Below, piece by piece: positions 15,875 through 24,086 of a stretch of 53,075 bases of DNA. The position numbers and the translations under genes are program-made. The notes below the pieces were generated by a model that worked only from the letters and a program-made list of their open reading frames with translations, was not told where the DNA came from and ran no database searches. The stretch covers positions 1 through 53,075 of the forward strand of contig CAJOJV010000012.1 of the NCBI GenBank assembly GCA_905234995.1, in the 5' to 3' direction. This stretch comes from an uncultured Eubacterium sp. (GTDB lineage: Bacteria; Bacillota; Clostridia; Oscillospirales; Acutalibacteraceae). Every line of letters starts with the position of its first letter. Position 1 is the first letter of the stretch.

Positions 15875-16082
15875 ACAAATTGGGATTTATAGAGCTAAAT
15901 GTTTGCTAACGCAAACGCTAAATTGCTTTGCAGCTAAATAACAACGTTGCTAAATTCGGCTAACGCCGAGCTGATTAGCGTTGACCTTCGGTCAACCTTT
16001 CGCTTGCCGCAGGCAAATTTAGCTACCGCAGGTAATTTAGTATAATCAAAGATTATATTTAGCTATACAAACTCCGATTTAT
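15875..16082. repeat. Element E2: mirror-symmetric hairpin array with GCTAAAT spacers
   Basis: Left end ACAAATTGGGATTTAT (15875-15890), right end ACAAACTCCGATTTAT (16067-16082). Between them the 7-mer GCTAAAT occurs at 15894, 15917, 15933 and 15949. Its reverse complement ATTTAGC (one copy ATTTAGT) occurs at 16017, 16035 and 16057. Each interval holds a small hairpin of different sequence: GTTTGC/GCAAAC, TGC/GCA, CAAC/GTTG, TCGGC/GCCGA, GTTGACC/GGTCAAC, TTGCC/GGCAA, TACC/GGTA, ATAATC/GATTAT, mostly with 3- or 4-base loops. No ORF fits. Confidence 0.75.
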
Positions 16083-16090
16083 AAACCAAC

Positions 16091-16123
16091 AAAAAAGGTG
16101 TATGAGAAAACTCATACACCTTT
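16091..16123 (-). terminator. Terminator-like hairpin without an obvious gene
   Basis: AAAGGTGTATGAG (16094-16106), loop AAAA, CTCATACACCTTT (16111-16123). The better T tract (TTTTTTG) is on the minus strand, yet no minus-strand gene lies in 16124-16310. It may end a small RNA or be a leftover. Confidence 0.6.
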
Positions 16124-16138
16124 AATATTGCCTCTGTG

Positions 16139-16262
16139 TTTATGCTATATTTAATGAGTAATATTTTATCAATGGGGCAATTGCGCCCTGTTGATTTTAA
16201 TGCATAGCTGCTTTCGGCTGCGAAAATCGGCTCAACAGTTGGTCAGGCTGCTCGGTTTTTTA
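16139..16262 (+). promoter_or_regulatory. Possible promoter and structured leader of the large secreted protein gene
   Basis: A weak -35 TTTATG (16139-16144), 17 bases and TATTTT (16162-16167) may be the promoter. The transcript would begin with a foldable stretch: GGGC-aatt-GCGCCC near 16176-16189, and CTGTTGA pairing with TCAACAG across about 16189-16239, enclosing AGC-tgctttc-GGCT. A T run follows near 16256. I checked it by eye against the c-di-GMP-I riboswitch pattern and saw no match. Confidence 0.35.
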
Positions 16263-16309
16263 ATGACAAAAGCTTCTTAATGCAAATTCCAAAGGAGGAA
16301 TGAAACCAA

Positions 16310-19300
16310 ATGAAAGTAACAAAAAGCAAAAGATTATTGGCTGTTCTTCTTTCTGTTGTTATGGTTCTCACTGCAATTATGTGCGTTCCGTTCGTTTCAT
16401 ACGGCGCAACAACCGCTCAGCTTGAAACCCTTATAACCAATTATGAGAACAGGCTTAATCAAACAAAAAGGATTTACACAAATCTTGCCGCTTCTTATCA
16501 GGCATATTATAACGCTTACACCACGCTCGTTTCCTACGAAGCGGGTCAGCCCGGTTATTCGCCTGAAGCTATAGACACGGTTTATGATAATCTTCTTACT
16601 GAGTATAATAATATGACTGTATTCACAGGCTATAAGGGCACGGGCACCGCAGCCTTCGGCTCTGCTGCAACTCAGCCGAGCGGTTATACAAACCTGCTTT
16701 ATGCTGACGGCTCTTCCGATACCGGCTTCAGCTTCAGCTTCAAGAATATTGCAGGCACCTCTGTAGTTGCGGAATACGGCTATTATGCAGATTTCTATTA
16801 TCCTGCAACCGTTCTGCTTTATGACGGAACGACGGCTTCCATGCCCGTTCTTTCCGGTCTTATTAACAGCGACGGCAGATATAACGTTTATGCTTGGAGA
16901 AATTATACCGATTCCGATTACTTTGAACTTCGTAATAACTGGTACGGCTATGCAGACGGCTTCGTTTGGGCGGATTCAGACAGCCTTAATTCTGATCTGG
17001 GCGATCCTGTAACCCTTGGCTACAGCACCACGACAAGCGGCACAAACGTGCTTGTTGATAACAAGAACACAATGCGCTGCTTCTCAAATATTCTTTACTA
17101 TACCGGCACGCCGACCGACACCGTTACTACTTATGATTCACTGACCTGGTATAACCAGCAGGATCATGACAGCAAAATCGCGTCCGGCACTTATTCTCAG
17201 ACGATTAAGGTTATTAACTATAAGCAGCTTCTTGACGCGGTTTCGGGCAAGAAGATTGACGTTACAACGGCAACATACGAATCTGCGCTTGCATATTGCC
17301 AGGCTATGGATACCGCAACAAGCCTTGACCCGAACTCATATTTCATAGGCTATGACGGCACCGTTCCCTGTAAAAATGCAATTGAAAGCGCGGTAAGCGG
17401 CATTGCAACAGCGTATGCAGGCATAACCTCAACCTCTGATTTTGCTTCATACAGAACCTTTGCAAGACTGTATGCGAATTATTCAGCCGTTGATAACACC
17501 AGCGGTTATTACACTGCAGAGTCCTTTGCAAACTTCTCAACGGCAGTTTCCAATGCTGCAGGCATTTTACAGGAAATCGGCGCAAGAACAAGAAGAATGA
17601 CCTCTGCGGCTTCAGATCTTGCAACCCTTCAGGCTGCTTATGCCGCTCTTGAAAAGACCGCTGAGTATATTGACGATACGGATATGCAGATGTATATCAC
17701 GGAGTTCAATTCACTCAATGCAGGTAACTATACCACTGCAAGCTATAATGCGCTTCAGTCCGCAATCAATGCAGCAATTGCCGCTTGCTATAATGACGGC
17801 AACTTTGCTTCGGGCATCAAGCTCCTTGCAGACGTTCCTGCAGACGTAACCACTTATAACACGCATCTCGGCAATATCACAACCGCTTTCCAGAATCTGG
17901 TATCAACCGCAACAGAGGACGACCTCTATCAGGAAACGGGCATCGTAACAATCGGCGGTCCGATTTACGTTCACGGCTCTTATACGGGCACAACTCCTAA
18001 CCGTACTTCGGGCGACAGCAGCACCGTATCTCATACATACGACTTTGATTATATGATGAACGGCGGCACGACGAAGTATGTTTCCGACGGCACCTTGCCT
18101 ACCCATACAACCGATAGCTTAACGGGCGAGTTCAAAACAGAGGTAACCTTCCCCGTGGGCTACAGCCTTATCGGCATCACCGCTTATGACGAGGCGGGCA
18201 CGGAATTAACAAATTCCTCGCTCAGCGTTGTTGACGGCGTGCTTACCGGCTCGTTCGATTTCACGGGCAGCGACCTTGCTACCCTTACTCAGGCGGACGG
18301 CAACACCACCCAGAATAATTACGTAACCCTTAAGTTTGCGCTTGATGATGATAACGACGGCGTTGCAGACGTAACCGAAACGCACCGAGTTGCAGTTAAG
18401 CAGAACCCCGTTGCAACCCATGCAATCGTTTATTCAGAGGGTTATAATGGTACTATAAATCCGAAAATCCGTGTAATAAACTATGAAGCGCTTGCAGTTG
18501 GCTCCTACGGCCTTCTCGGTGACAGCAGAGATGCATCGTGGGATAGCGAAAGCGGCACAAATGCAAACAGCGGCTACGTTAACTGGTGGTTTATGTATGC
18601 GCCTAACAGCTCTGAAAAGGACGCTTACGATAATAAGGTTGACGGCTTGACCGAAAATCAGCTTTCGGTTGATAAGGTTGCAGGTTATTACGGCTCTGCA
18701 AACAAAAGCGTATCAAGCACGCATACCGTAACGGTTAATTCCGCAACTGCTTATTACTATCTTGATTTAAGTGCTCCCACGGATTCTCTTCCCGAGGGCA
18801 TCGGCTATAATAGCTCCACAAGTAAGTATTATTTCAGAATTTTCGTCGGCAACCTTTATAACAGCAAGGTTACTGATGCTTCTAACATTTCTTGCGAAAC
18901 TCACGAGCTTACTTCAGGCTCGAACGTTTTCAGCGCATCGATTGATAACACTTTAACTGCAAATAATGCCTTTGCAAACAATGCTGCAACCACCGGCTAT
19001 GCAACGATTAGCTTCACAGGCTCGGTAGGCACGCTTACAGGCTCATATAAGTTAAGCTATTATCAGACTGCTTCTAATAAGCCAACAGGCGGTCGCGGTA
19101 TCATCAATATGCCGTTCACGGTAGTTGTTGTTAACAAGTCTGCCGTTCGCACGGTTTATGATAATTATATTGCAATGGGTCTTGATTCCCGCTGCTACAC
19201 CGCTGCAAGCTGGGCAACCTATCAAACCGCGCTTAACGCTGCAGAAAACTATCTTAATAACTATCAGTCAAACGCTAATGAATCCACTCTCGTTACTGCA

Positions 19301-21235
19301 ATGAATAATGCATATAACGGTCTGGAGCTCAGCGAAACAAAGTCAGTTCATAATTTCACAAGCGTTGTAACTGCTCCCACCTGCACAACAACGGGTATCA
19401 CAACCTACACCTGCACGCGCTGCGGCTACAGCTACACTGCATTCCCGCTTTCAGCTCTCGGCCACGATTGGGTTTATGCCTCAAATAACGATGGCTCAAC
19501 CCACACCAAGTCCTGCTCAAGAGCAGCAACCTGCGGCACTGCGGCAGCAAGTGAAAATTGCGTTGATGATAATGCGGACGGCAATTGCGATCTTTGCGGT
19601 CAGTCCCTTAAGGACCCTGCAGATTTCGCAGACTTCAATGCAGTTAAGACTCAGATTGAAGCCGCTCTTGCAAGCGCTATGAACGGCACTGATAAGCACA
19701 GCGCAACCGGTCTTAACAATCTTAACACAGCTCTTGCGGCTGCATCCTATTATAACTATACGGATAATCAGCAGAGCAAGGTAACAGAGGATTATCAGAC
19801 CGCTGTTAATAATCAGACAACCGCTCTTCAGGCAGCGCTTAATGCATTCATTGCAGATACGGACGGCTCAAGCGTTTATGAAGCGTTTGCTAAGAACGTT
19901 GCAACCCTTAATGCGGACGCTATGGATATCGCAACGGTTCAGGCTGCACTTTCAGGTGTTGAAATTGAAGCGGGCACGGTAACTGTTAACGGCGTTGCAG
20001 GCTATCCTGCTTACAATTTTGATGCTTATATCGCTGAGTATCAGACTCAGATGAACACCGAGGAAAATTATATTCCTTATACCGTAACTGTTATTACGGC
20101 TTCAAATTCAACGCTTTATGTTGTTGATAACGGCGATGGCAGCTTCTCCTACACTGATGATGGCACAGAGGCAACCGACTTCCATTACGGCGATGAGATT
20201 ACTCTTGCAAATCCGAACGTTGATGCTTCAAGCGATTTCGCTTGCTCATGGGCAGTAAGCGCACAGCCGCAGAGTGCGGTCAGCGCTTCCGCTTCAAGGC
20301 ACGTTACTTATGCTAACACCTTCACCTTCAACGTAAGGGGCGCAATGACAATCACAACGGGTAACTCAAGAACGGACGGCAGCTATCAGATTGTCTTCAA
20401 GCAGTCGTTAAGAGGCGCTAAAACCGATAAGATTCTTGATGTTCAGTATGTAAATGCAGGCAGCCCCTTCGCCTTCACAAAGGCAGTTCTGCCTACAAGC
20501 GTTGCATTCCATACAAAGGATAACGCTCCGTTCTCGGTTTCTTACGATAACGGCACAACCACGACCAAGCTCAGCGGCACAAGCTTCACACCTACGGGTG
20601 ATTGCGTAGTTTACGTAAACTATTCAAGCACAAACTCAGATGTTTATGCTATAAACTACACAACCTCTGATGATGATTATGATTACATTGAAGCTGCGTT
20701 TAATGAATCCGTAACCTTAACGGATGATAATGCGGTTGCATTTGTAACCTACGTTGACGATGATCCTGAGGGTGAAATCAAGTCAGTGCTTTGCTATGGC
20801 ACGTCATACACCTTCTTCGCTTACCAGGATATGGATATCTATGCAGTAAGCAGCATTGATGAGGTTGTAAGCGTAAGCGTATGCTCAGCTCCTATTATTG
20901 ACAGGAAGAATAATAATAAAACATATCTTGTCGGCGGCTTTGCATTGCCTGATGATTGCACCGTTCAGAGCTACGGCTTCGTTATGAATGCTTATGAACC
21001 GGAGCCTGAGCATCTTTCACTTGCAGATCTTGTTAACGACGGCGAGGATTTAATCGTTAACCTCACAAGCTCCAACTGCACGAACGTTGGTCAGAGGGGC
21101 AATCAGTTCTCGGTTAAATTCAATTCGGTTGCTATGTATAATCCGAGCTACGTTGCTTACGTAATTTATACTGACGGCAACGGCGATACGCAGTATGCAT
21201 ATTCTGAAATTATTATGAACGCAGACTTTTCATAA
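16310..21235 (+). CDS. Large secreted FIVAR-like repeat protein
   Basis: 1641 residues. A signal peptide (MKVTKSKRLLAVLLSVVMVL, then a stretch ending SYGA at about 35) targets it outside. Helical FIVAR-like units appear near residue 400 (YYTAESFANFSTAVSNAAG), 473 (NYTTASYNALQSAINAAI) and 962 (CYTAASWATYQTALNAAE); beta-rich stretches lie between them. A Cys-rich block at about 1020-1105 (TCTRCGYSYT..., LGHDW, DDNADGNCDLCG) resembles the CxxC modules common in Clostridia surface proteins. No LPXTG, SLH, dockerin or membrane anchor is seen at the C-terminus (SEIIMNADFS), so attachment is unknown. AAAGGAGG precedes the ATG. Composition is Thr/Ala/Asn/Tyr-rich. Carbohydrate or mucin binding is a family-based guess. 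A 46-residue ORF follows after 13 bases. Confidence 0.8.
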   Translation: MKVTKSKRLLAVLLSVVMVLTAIMCVPFVSYGATTAQLETLITNYENRLNQTKRIYTNLAASYQAYYNAYTTLVSYEAGQPGYSPEAIDTVYDNLLTEYNNMTVFTGYKGTGTAAFGSAATQPSGYTNLLYADGSSDTGFSFSFKNIAGTSVVAEYGYYADFYYPATVLLYDGTTASMPVLSGLINSDGRYNVYAWRNYTDSDYFELRNNWYGYADGFVWADSDSLNSDLGDPVTLGYSTTTSGTNVLVDNKNTMRCFSNILYYTGTPTDTVTTYDSLTWYNQQDHDSKIASGTYSQTIKVINYKQLLDAVSGKKIDVTTATYESALAYCQAMDTATSLDPNSYFIGYDGTVPCKNAIESAVSGIATAYAGITSTSDFASYRTFARLYANYSAVDNTSGYYTAESFANFSTAVSNAAGILQEIGARTRRMTSAASDLATLQAAYAALEKTAEYIDDTDMQMYITEFNSLNAGNYTTASYNALQSAINAAIAACYNDGNFASGIKLLADVPADVTTYNTHLGNITTAFQNLVSTATEDDLYQETGIVTIGGPIYVHGSYTGTTPNRTSGDSSTVSHTYDFDYMMNGGTTKYVSDGTLPTHTTDSLTGEFKTEVTFPVGYSLIGITAYDEAGTELTNSSLSVVDGVLTGSFDFTGSDLATLTQADGNTTQNNYVTLKFALDDDNDGVADVTETHRVAVKQNPVATHAIVYSEGYNGTINPKIRVINYEALAVGSYGLLGDSRDASWDSESGTNANSGYVNWWFMYAPNSSEKDAYDNKVDGLTENQLSVDKVAGYYGSANKSVSSTHTVTVNSATAYYYLDLSAPTDSLPEGIGYNSSTSKYYFRIFVGNLYNSKVTDASNISCETHELTSGSNVFSASIDNTLTANNAFANNAATTGYATISFTGSVGTLTGSYKLSYYQTASNKPTGGRGIINMPFTVVVVNKSAVRTVYDNYIAMGLDSRCYTAASWATYQTALNAAENYLNNYQSNANESTLVTAMNNAYNGLELSETKSVHNFTSVVTAPTCTTTGITTYTCTRCGYSYTAFPLSALGHDWVYASNNDGSTHTKSCSRAATCGTAAASENCVDDNADGNCDLCGQSLKDPADFADFNAVKTQIEAALASAMNGTDKHSATGLNNLNTALAAASYYNYTDNQQSKVTEDYQTAVNNQTTALQAALNAFIADTDGSSVYEAFAKNVATLNADAMDIATVQAALSGVEIEAGTVTVNGVAGYPAYNFDAYIAEYQTQMNTEENYIPYTVTVITASNSTLYVVDNGDGSFSYTDDGTEATDFHYGDEITLANPNVDASSDFACSWAVSAQPQSAVSASASRHVTYANTFTFNVRGAMTITTGNSRTDGSYQIVFKQSLRGAKTDKILDVQYVNAGSPFAFTKAVLPTSVAFHTKDNAPFSVSYDNGTTTTKLSGTSFTPTGDCVVYVNYSSTNSDVYAINYTTSDDDYDYIEAAFNESVTLTDDNAVAFVTYVDDDPEGEIKSVLCYGTSYTFFAYQDMDIYAVSSIDEVVSVSVCSAPIIDRKNNNKTYLVGGFALPDDCTVQSYGFVMNAYEPEPEHLSLADLVNDGEDLIVNLTSSNCTNVGQRGNQFSVKFNSVAMYNPSYVAYVIYTDGNGDTQYAYSEIIMNADFS

Positions 21236-21248
21236 GGAGGGATTGAAT

Positions 21249-21389
21249 ATGAGCAAATTTAATTATCAGGAACCTGAAATGAAAATCCGTAAGTATTCAC
21301 TTCCCTTGGATGAATACATCACCACCTCAAATATGGGCTCGGGCGATGACCTTGGCGACGGTGATGATCACGGCGATATCTTCGGATAA
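21249..21389 (+). CDS. Small acidic protein of 46 residues, downstream of the secreted giant
   Basis: ATG at 21249 behind AAGGAGG overlapping the previous stop; TAA at 21387-21389. The sequence starts MSKFNYQEPEMKIRKYSLP, continues with LDEYITTSNMGSG and ends in a Gly/Asp-rich tail (DDLGDGDDHGDIFG). The YxxPExxI...DxITTS...GxGD pattern resembles small proteins I remember from related Clostridia, of no known function. No signal peptide. It is followed at once by a terminator, so it is co-transcribed with the 1641-residue protein. It could be a chaperone-like partner, a leader-type peptide, or a RiPP-precursor-like peptide; no modifying enzyme is nearby. Confidence 0.75.
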   Translation: MSKFNYQEPEMKIRKYSLPLDEYITTSNMGSGDDLGDGDDHGDIFG

Positions 21390-21401
21390 TAATTAAAATC
21401 G

Positions 21402-21430
21402 AAAGGCTGGGCATTTGCTCAGCCTTTTGT
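21402..21430 (+). terminator. Terminator after the small acidic protein gene
   Basis: AAAGGCTGGGC (21402-21412), loop ATTT, GCTCAGCCTTT (21417-21427), then T-rich sequence. Confidence 0.8.
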
Positions 21431-21446
21431 TTGCGGGGCTATTATA

Positions 21447-22043
21447 ATGATTAAAATATTTAAAAGAAAAAATAAAGGGGATTTATATTCCGAAATAGAG
21501 CGCTATATTTCGCAAAACTATGCCGCAGAGCCGAAAGCGTTCGCCGCGCCTAAGGCAGCAAAGGGGAGACCGCCGAAGGCAGTCGGAAATGCAATGCCCT
21601 TGCCGCCCGCTGCCGAGCCGATGTATGAGGCGTCCGCAATTCCTCTTGCAGATGCTGAGTGTTGCTATGATGCCTCGGATTTTTTTGACGGCAACAGCTT
21701 TATGCTTGATGAAAGCTTTTCCGAAATGCTGCTTCGAAAAATTGACGAGCGCGGTATGACGGACAGCGAGTGCTATAAGCGCGCCAATATTGACAGGCGC
21801 CTTTTCTCCAAAATCCGCTCAAATCCCGAATATAAGCCCTCAAAGCAAACCGTGCTTTCCTTTGCAATTGCGCTTGAGCTTTCACTTGAGGAGGCGCAGG
21901 AGCTGCTTATGAAGGCGGGCTATGCGCTCTCCCACAGCAGCAAGGCGGACGTTATCGTGGAATATTTTATCAAGCAGCGCAGATACGATATCTTTGAAAT
22001 CAACGACGCCCTCTATTCCTTTGACCAGCCGCTGCTTGGGTGA
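21447..22043 (+). CDS. HTH-like C-terminal domain protein paired with a vWA gene
   Basis: 198 residues. The N-terminal half is a basic start ([12 protein letters not shown]) and an Ala/Pro-rich linker of low complexity (about residues 30-70). The C-terminal half (about 90-198) is all helical: [40 protein letters not shown], then [24 protein letters not shown] and [16 protein letters not shown]. This resembles a lambda-repressor-like HTH that, from memory, is often fused behind macro domains in gut Clostridia; no macro domain is present here. No ribosome site better than GGGG precedes the ATG. It probably works with the vWA gene 150 bases downstream. The DNA-binding role is inference. Confidence 0.65.
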   Translation: MIKIFKRKNKGDLYSEIERYISQNYAAEPKAFAAPKAAKGRPPKAVGNAMPLPPAAEPMYEASAIPLADAECCYDASDFFDGNSFMLDESFSEMLLRKIDERGMTDSECYKRANIDRRLFSKIRSNPEYKPSKQTVLSFAIALELSLEEAQELLMKAGYALSHSSKADVIVEYFIKQRRYDIFEINDALYSFDQPLLG

Positions 22044-22044
22044 G

Positions 22045-22106
22045 ACAAATTGAAAATTGTCGCGCAGAGCGCGAAGTGGTCACTATCTCGACAAACTCAG
22101 ATTTGT
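22045..22106. repeat. Element E3 with paired quasi-palindromic ends
   Basis: Left end ACAAATTGAAAATTGT (22045-22060), right end ACAAACTCAGATTTGT (22091-22106), the same pair as in E1 and E2. Between them lies CGCGCAGAGCGCG. A flanking pair, GGTC (22078-22081) and GACC near 22119, may extend the structure. Confidence 0.6.
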
Positions 22107-22195
22107 CGCTTCCCGGGCGACCAAATTTGCTTCATAGCCTCCTATAATGTGCTTGTAAGGTGAAAACACCAAAGCATATTAAGGAGGCTTTTATT

Positions 22196-22864
22196 ATGAA
22201 AAAGGAAATCAAAAACACAAGGGAAAGCAACATAACGGAGCTCGTTTTTATTCTGGACAGAAGCGGTTCAATGGGCGGCTTGGAGCAGGATACAATCGGC
22301 GGCTTCAATTCGCTGATTGAAAAGCAGAAGGCGCAGGAGGGCGAATGCTATGTTACAACCGTGCTCTTTGATAACGAGCTTGAGGTTCTGCACGACAGAG
22401 TGCCTCTTTCCGAAATCAAGCCCCTCACGGGCGAGGATTATTGGGTTCGCGGCTGCACGGCGCTGATTGATGCAATCGGCACTGAGCTTGACCATATCGG
22501 CAAAATCCACCGCTATGCCCGCAGGGAGGACGTGCCTGCAAACACGATGTTCGTAATTATCACAGACGGGCAGGAAAACGCAAGCCGCAGGTATTCGAGC
22601 AGGGAGGTTAAGAAAAGCATTGAAAAGCACAAGGAGGCTGACGGCTGGGAGTTCGTCTTCATAGGCGCGAATATTGACGCGGTTGAAACTGCAAAGCATT
22701 TCGGAATTGATGAGGAAAGAGCCGTTAATTACCGCGCAGACCGCAGGGGAACAAAAGTCGTTTATGAAGCCGTTGCAAGCGCTGTAGGCTCCGTCAGAAA
22801 ATGCGCTCCGCTTCAGGCTGACTGGTGCGATGAAATTAAATCGGATTATAATTCGCGCAGGTAA
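22196..22864 (+). CDS. von Willebrand factor A domain protein
   Basis: 222 residues from the ATG at 22196, which has AAGGAGG 8 bases upstream; the frame is open from a GTG at 22160, but that has no ribosome site. The MIDAS metal-ion site is complete: DRSGSMGG (about residues 22-29), RGCTALID and IITDGQEN. The protein is soluble with no signal peptide, like the small TerY/TerF-type vWA proteins. It keeps company with the HTH-like gene upstream; together they may form a signalling or stress-response pair. Partner and ligand cannot be read. A GC-rich terminator follows at 22876. Confidence 0.85.
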   Translation: MKKEIKNTRESNITELVFILDRSGSMGGLEQDTIGGFNSLIEKQKAQEGECYVTTVLFDNELEVLHDRVPLSEIKPLTGEDYWVRGCTALIDAIGTELDHIGKIHRYARREDVPANTMFVIITDGQENASRRYSSREVKKSIEKHKEADGWEFVFIGANIDAVETAKHFGIDEERAVNYRADRRGTKVVYEAVASAVGSVRKCAPLQADWCDEIKSDYNSRR

Positions 22865-22875
22865 TCAAGCTTCTG

Positions 22876-22905
22876 CCCCCGCGCCTTTAAAGGCACGGGG
22901 GTTGT
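22876..22905 (+). terminator. Terminator-like hairpin after the vWA gene
   Basis: CCCCCGCGCCT, loop TTA, AAGGCACGGGGG (22876-22901), then TTGTAAATTT; the T tract is weak. Confidence 0.6.
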
Positions 22906-22973
22906 AAATTTATGCAGAGTTAGTTGTACCTAATTTTTTTATCGTTTTTCTGCTGCCTGCATTTATGCAATGC

Positions 22974-22988
22974 ATTTTTCGGAAAATT
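22974..22988. promoter_or_regulatory. CodY-box-like site upstream of opp
   Basis: ATTTTTCGGAAAATT matches the CodY consensus AATTTTCWGAAAATT at 13 of 15 positions. It lies 78 bases upstream of the -35 box. An AT hairpin (AAAATGAATAT ... ATATTCATTTT, about 23005-23037) lies between. CodY control of peptide uptake is known in other Firmicutes; here it is inferred from the pattern. Confidence 0.4.
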
Positions 22989-23065
22989 CTGAATATTTCC
23001 GTACAAAATGAATATATATTCCAAATATTCATTTTTGATTTTTTTGCATATTGTTCAAATTCCTA

Positions 23066-23094
23066 TTGAAAAATTCTTTAATTTAGTATATTAT
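23066..23094 (+). promoter_or_regulatory. Sigma-A promoter of oppBCDF
   Basis: TTGAAA (23066-23071), 17-base spacer, TATTAT (23089-23094). Confidence 0.65.
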
Positions 23095-23147
23095 ATATAT
23101 ATTATGATTATTTTTAAGAATCATTAATTATATTGGAGAAGGGAAAT

Positions 23148-24077
23148 ATGAATTCTAAAACATTATTGTATATTATTAAGCGCATACTGCTTGCAATATT
23201 TACGGTGTGGGTTGTTATCACCGTAACCTTTTTCGTAATGCATGCGGTTCCCGGCGGTCCGTTCGTCGGAGAAAAGGCAACCACTCCTGCCGTGCAGGCT
23301 GCAATGGAGGCTAAGTACGGTCTCGATAAACCGCTCTTCGAGCAGTACACTACATATCTTAAGGATATCGTAACCAAGTTCGATTTCGGTCCCTCGTTAA
23401 AGCAGAGGGGCAGAATGGTCGTTGATATCATATTTGACGGTATGAAAACCTCGTTAAAGCTCGGCTTAATCGCTGCCGCACTTTCAACCTTAGTAGGCGT
23501 AGTTCTCGGCGCAATTGCAGCGCTCAAGAGAAATAAGCTGATTGACCGCGTTATTATGGTAATCACAACAGCCTTCGTTTCAATGCCGTCCTTCATAATG
23601 GGCTCGCTTTTGCTGGCGCTGTTTGCAATAAAGCTTAAGCTTCTGCCCGCAAACGGCGCAACCCCCGCGGGTCTGGTTCTGCCGGTTGTAACCCTGGCGC
23701 TTTATCCGATGGCGTATATCACCCGTTTAACAAGGTCCTCAATGCTTGACGTTCTCGGGCAGGATTACATCAGAACGGCAAAGGCAAAGGGCGTTTCCGG
23801 AAAGCAGATTATTTTCCGCCACGCGCTTAAAAATTCACTTATTCCGGTTCTCACTTATCTGGGTCCGATGCTTGCGTATATCGTAACGGGCTCGCTCGTA
23901 GTTGAGCAGATTTTCGCAGTTCCCGGCATCGGGCGCGCGTTCGTAAGCTCAATCACAAACCGTGATTATCCCATGATTATGGGCACAACCATTATATTGG
24001 CTGCATTGATTGTTATTATGAATTTGGTAACCGATATTCTCTATAAGGTTGTTGACCCGAGAATTACACTTGAGTAA
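23148..24077 (+). CDS. oppB: Oligopeptide ABC transporter permease
   Basis: 309 residues with six membrane helices and the BPD_transp_1 pattern: YIIKRILLAIFTVWVVITVT at the N-terminus, HAVPGGPF, then the EAA loop DVLGQDYIRTAKAKGVSGKQ followed by HALKNSLIPVLTYLG, and GSLVVEQIFAVPGIGRAF near the end. With OppC it forms the channel for peptide uptake. The frame is open from a TTG at 23133, but the ATG at 23148 has GGAGAAGGG upstream and gives the standard start. First gene of oppBCDF; 9 bases separate it from oppC. Confidence 0.93.
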   Translation: MNSKTLLYIIKRILLAIFTVWVVITVTFFVMHAVPGGPFVGEKATTPAVQAAMEAKYGLDKPLFEQYTTYLKDIVTKFDFGPSLKQRGRMVVDIIFDGMKTSLKLGLIAAALSTLVGVVLGAIAALKRNKLIDRVIMVITTAFVSMPSFIMGSLLLALFAIKLKLLPANGATPAGLVLPVVTLALYPMAYITRLTRSSMLDVLGQDYIRTAKAKGVSGKQIIFRHALKNSLIPVLTYLGPMLAYIVTGSLVVEQIFAVPGIGRAFVSSITNRDYPMIMGTTIILAALIVIMNLVTDILYKVVDPRITLE

Positions 24078-24086
24078 CGGAGTAAG

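Noticed and set aside
16174-16262. c-di-GMP-I riboswitch upstream of the giant secreted protein gene
   Set aside because: The leader folds and precedes a surface-protein gene, but the conserved CGCAAAGCC-type core and the second-domain pattern are not present.
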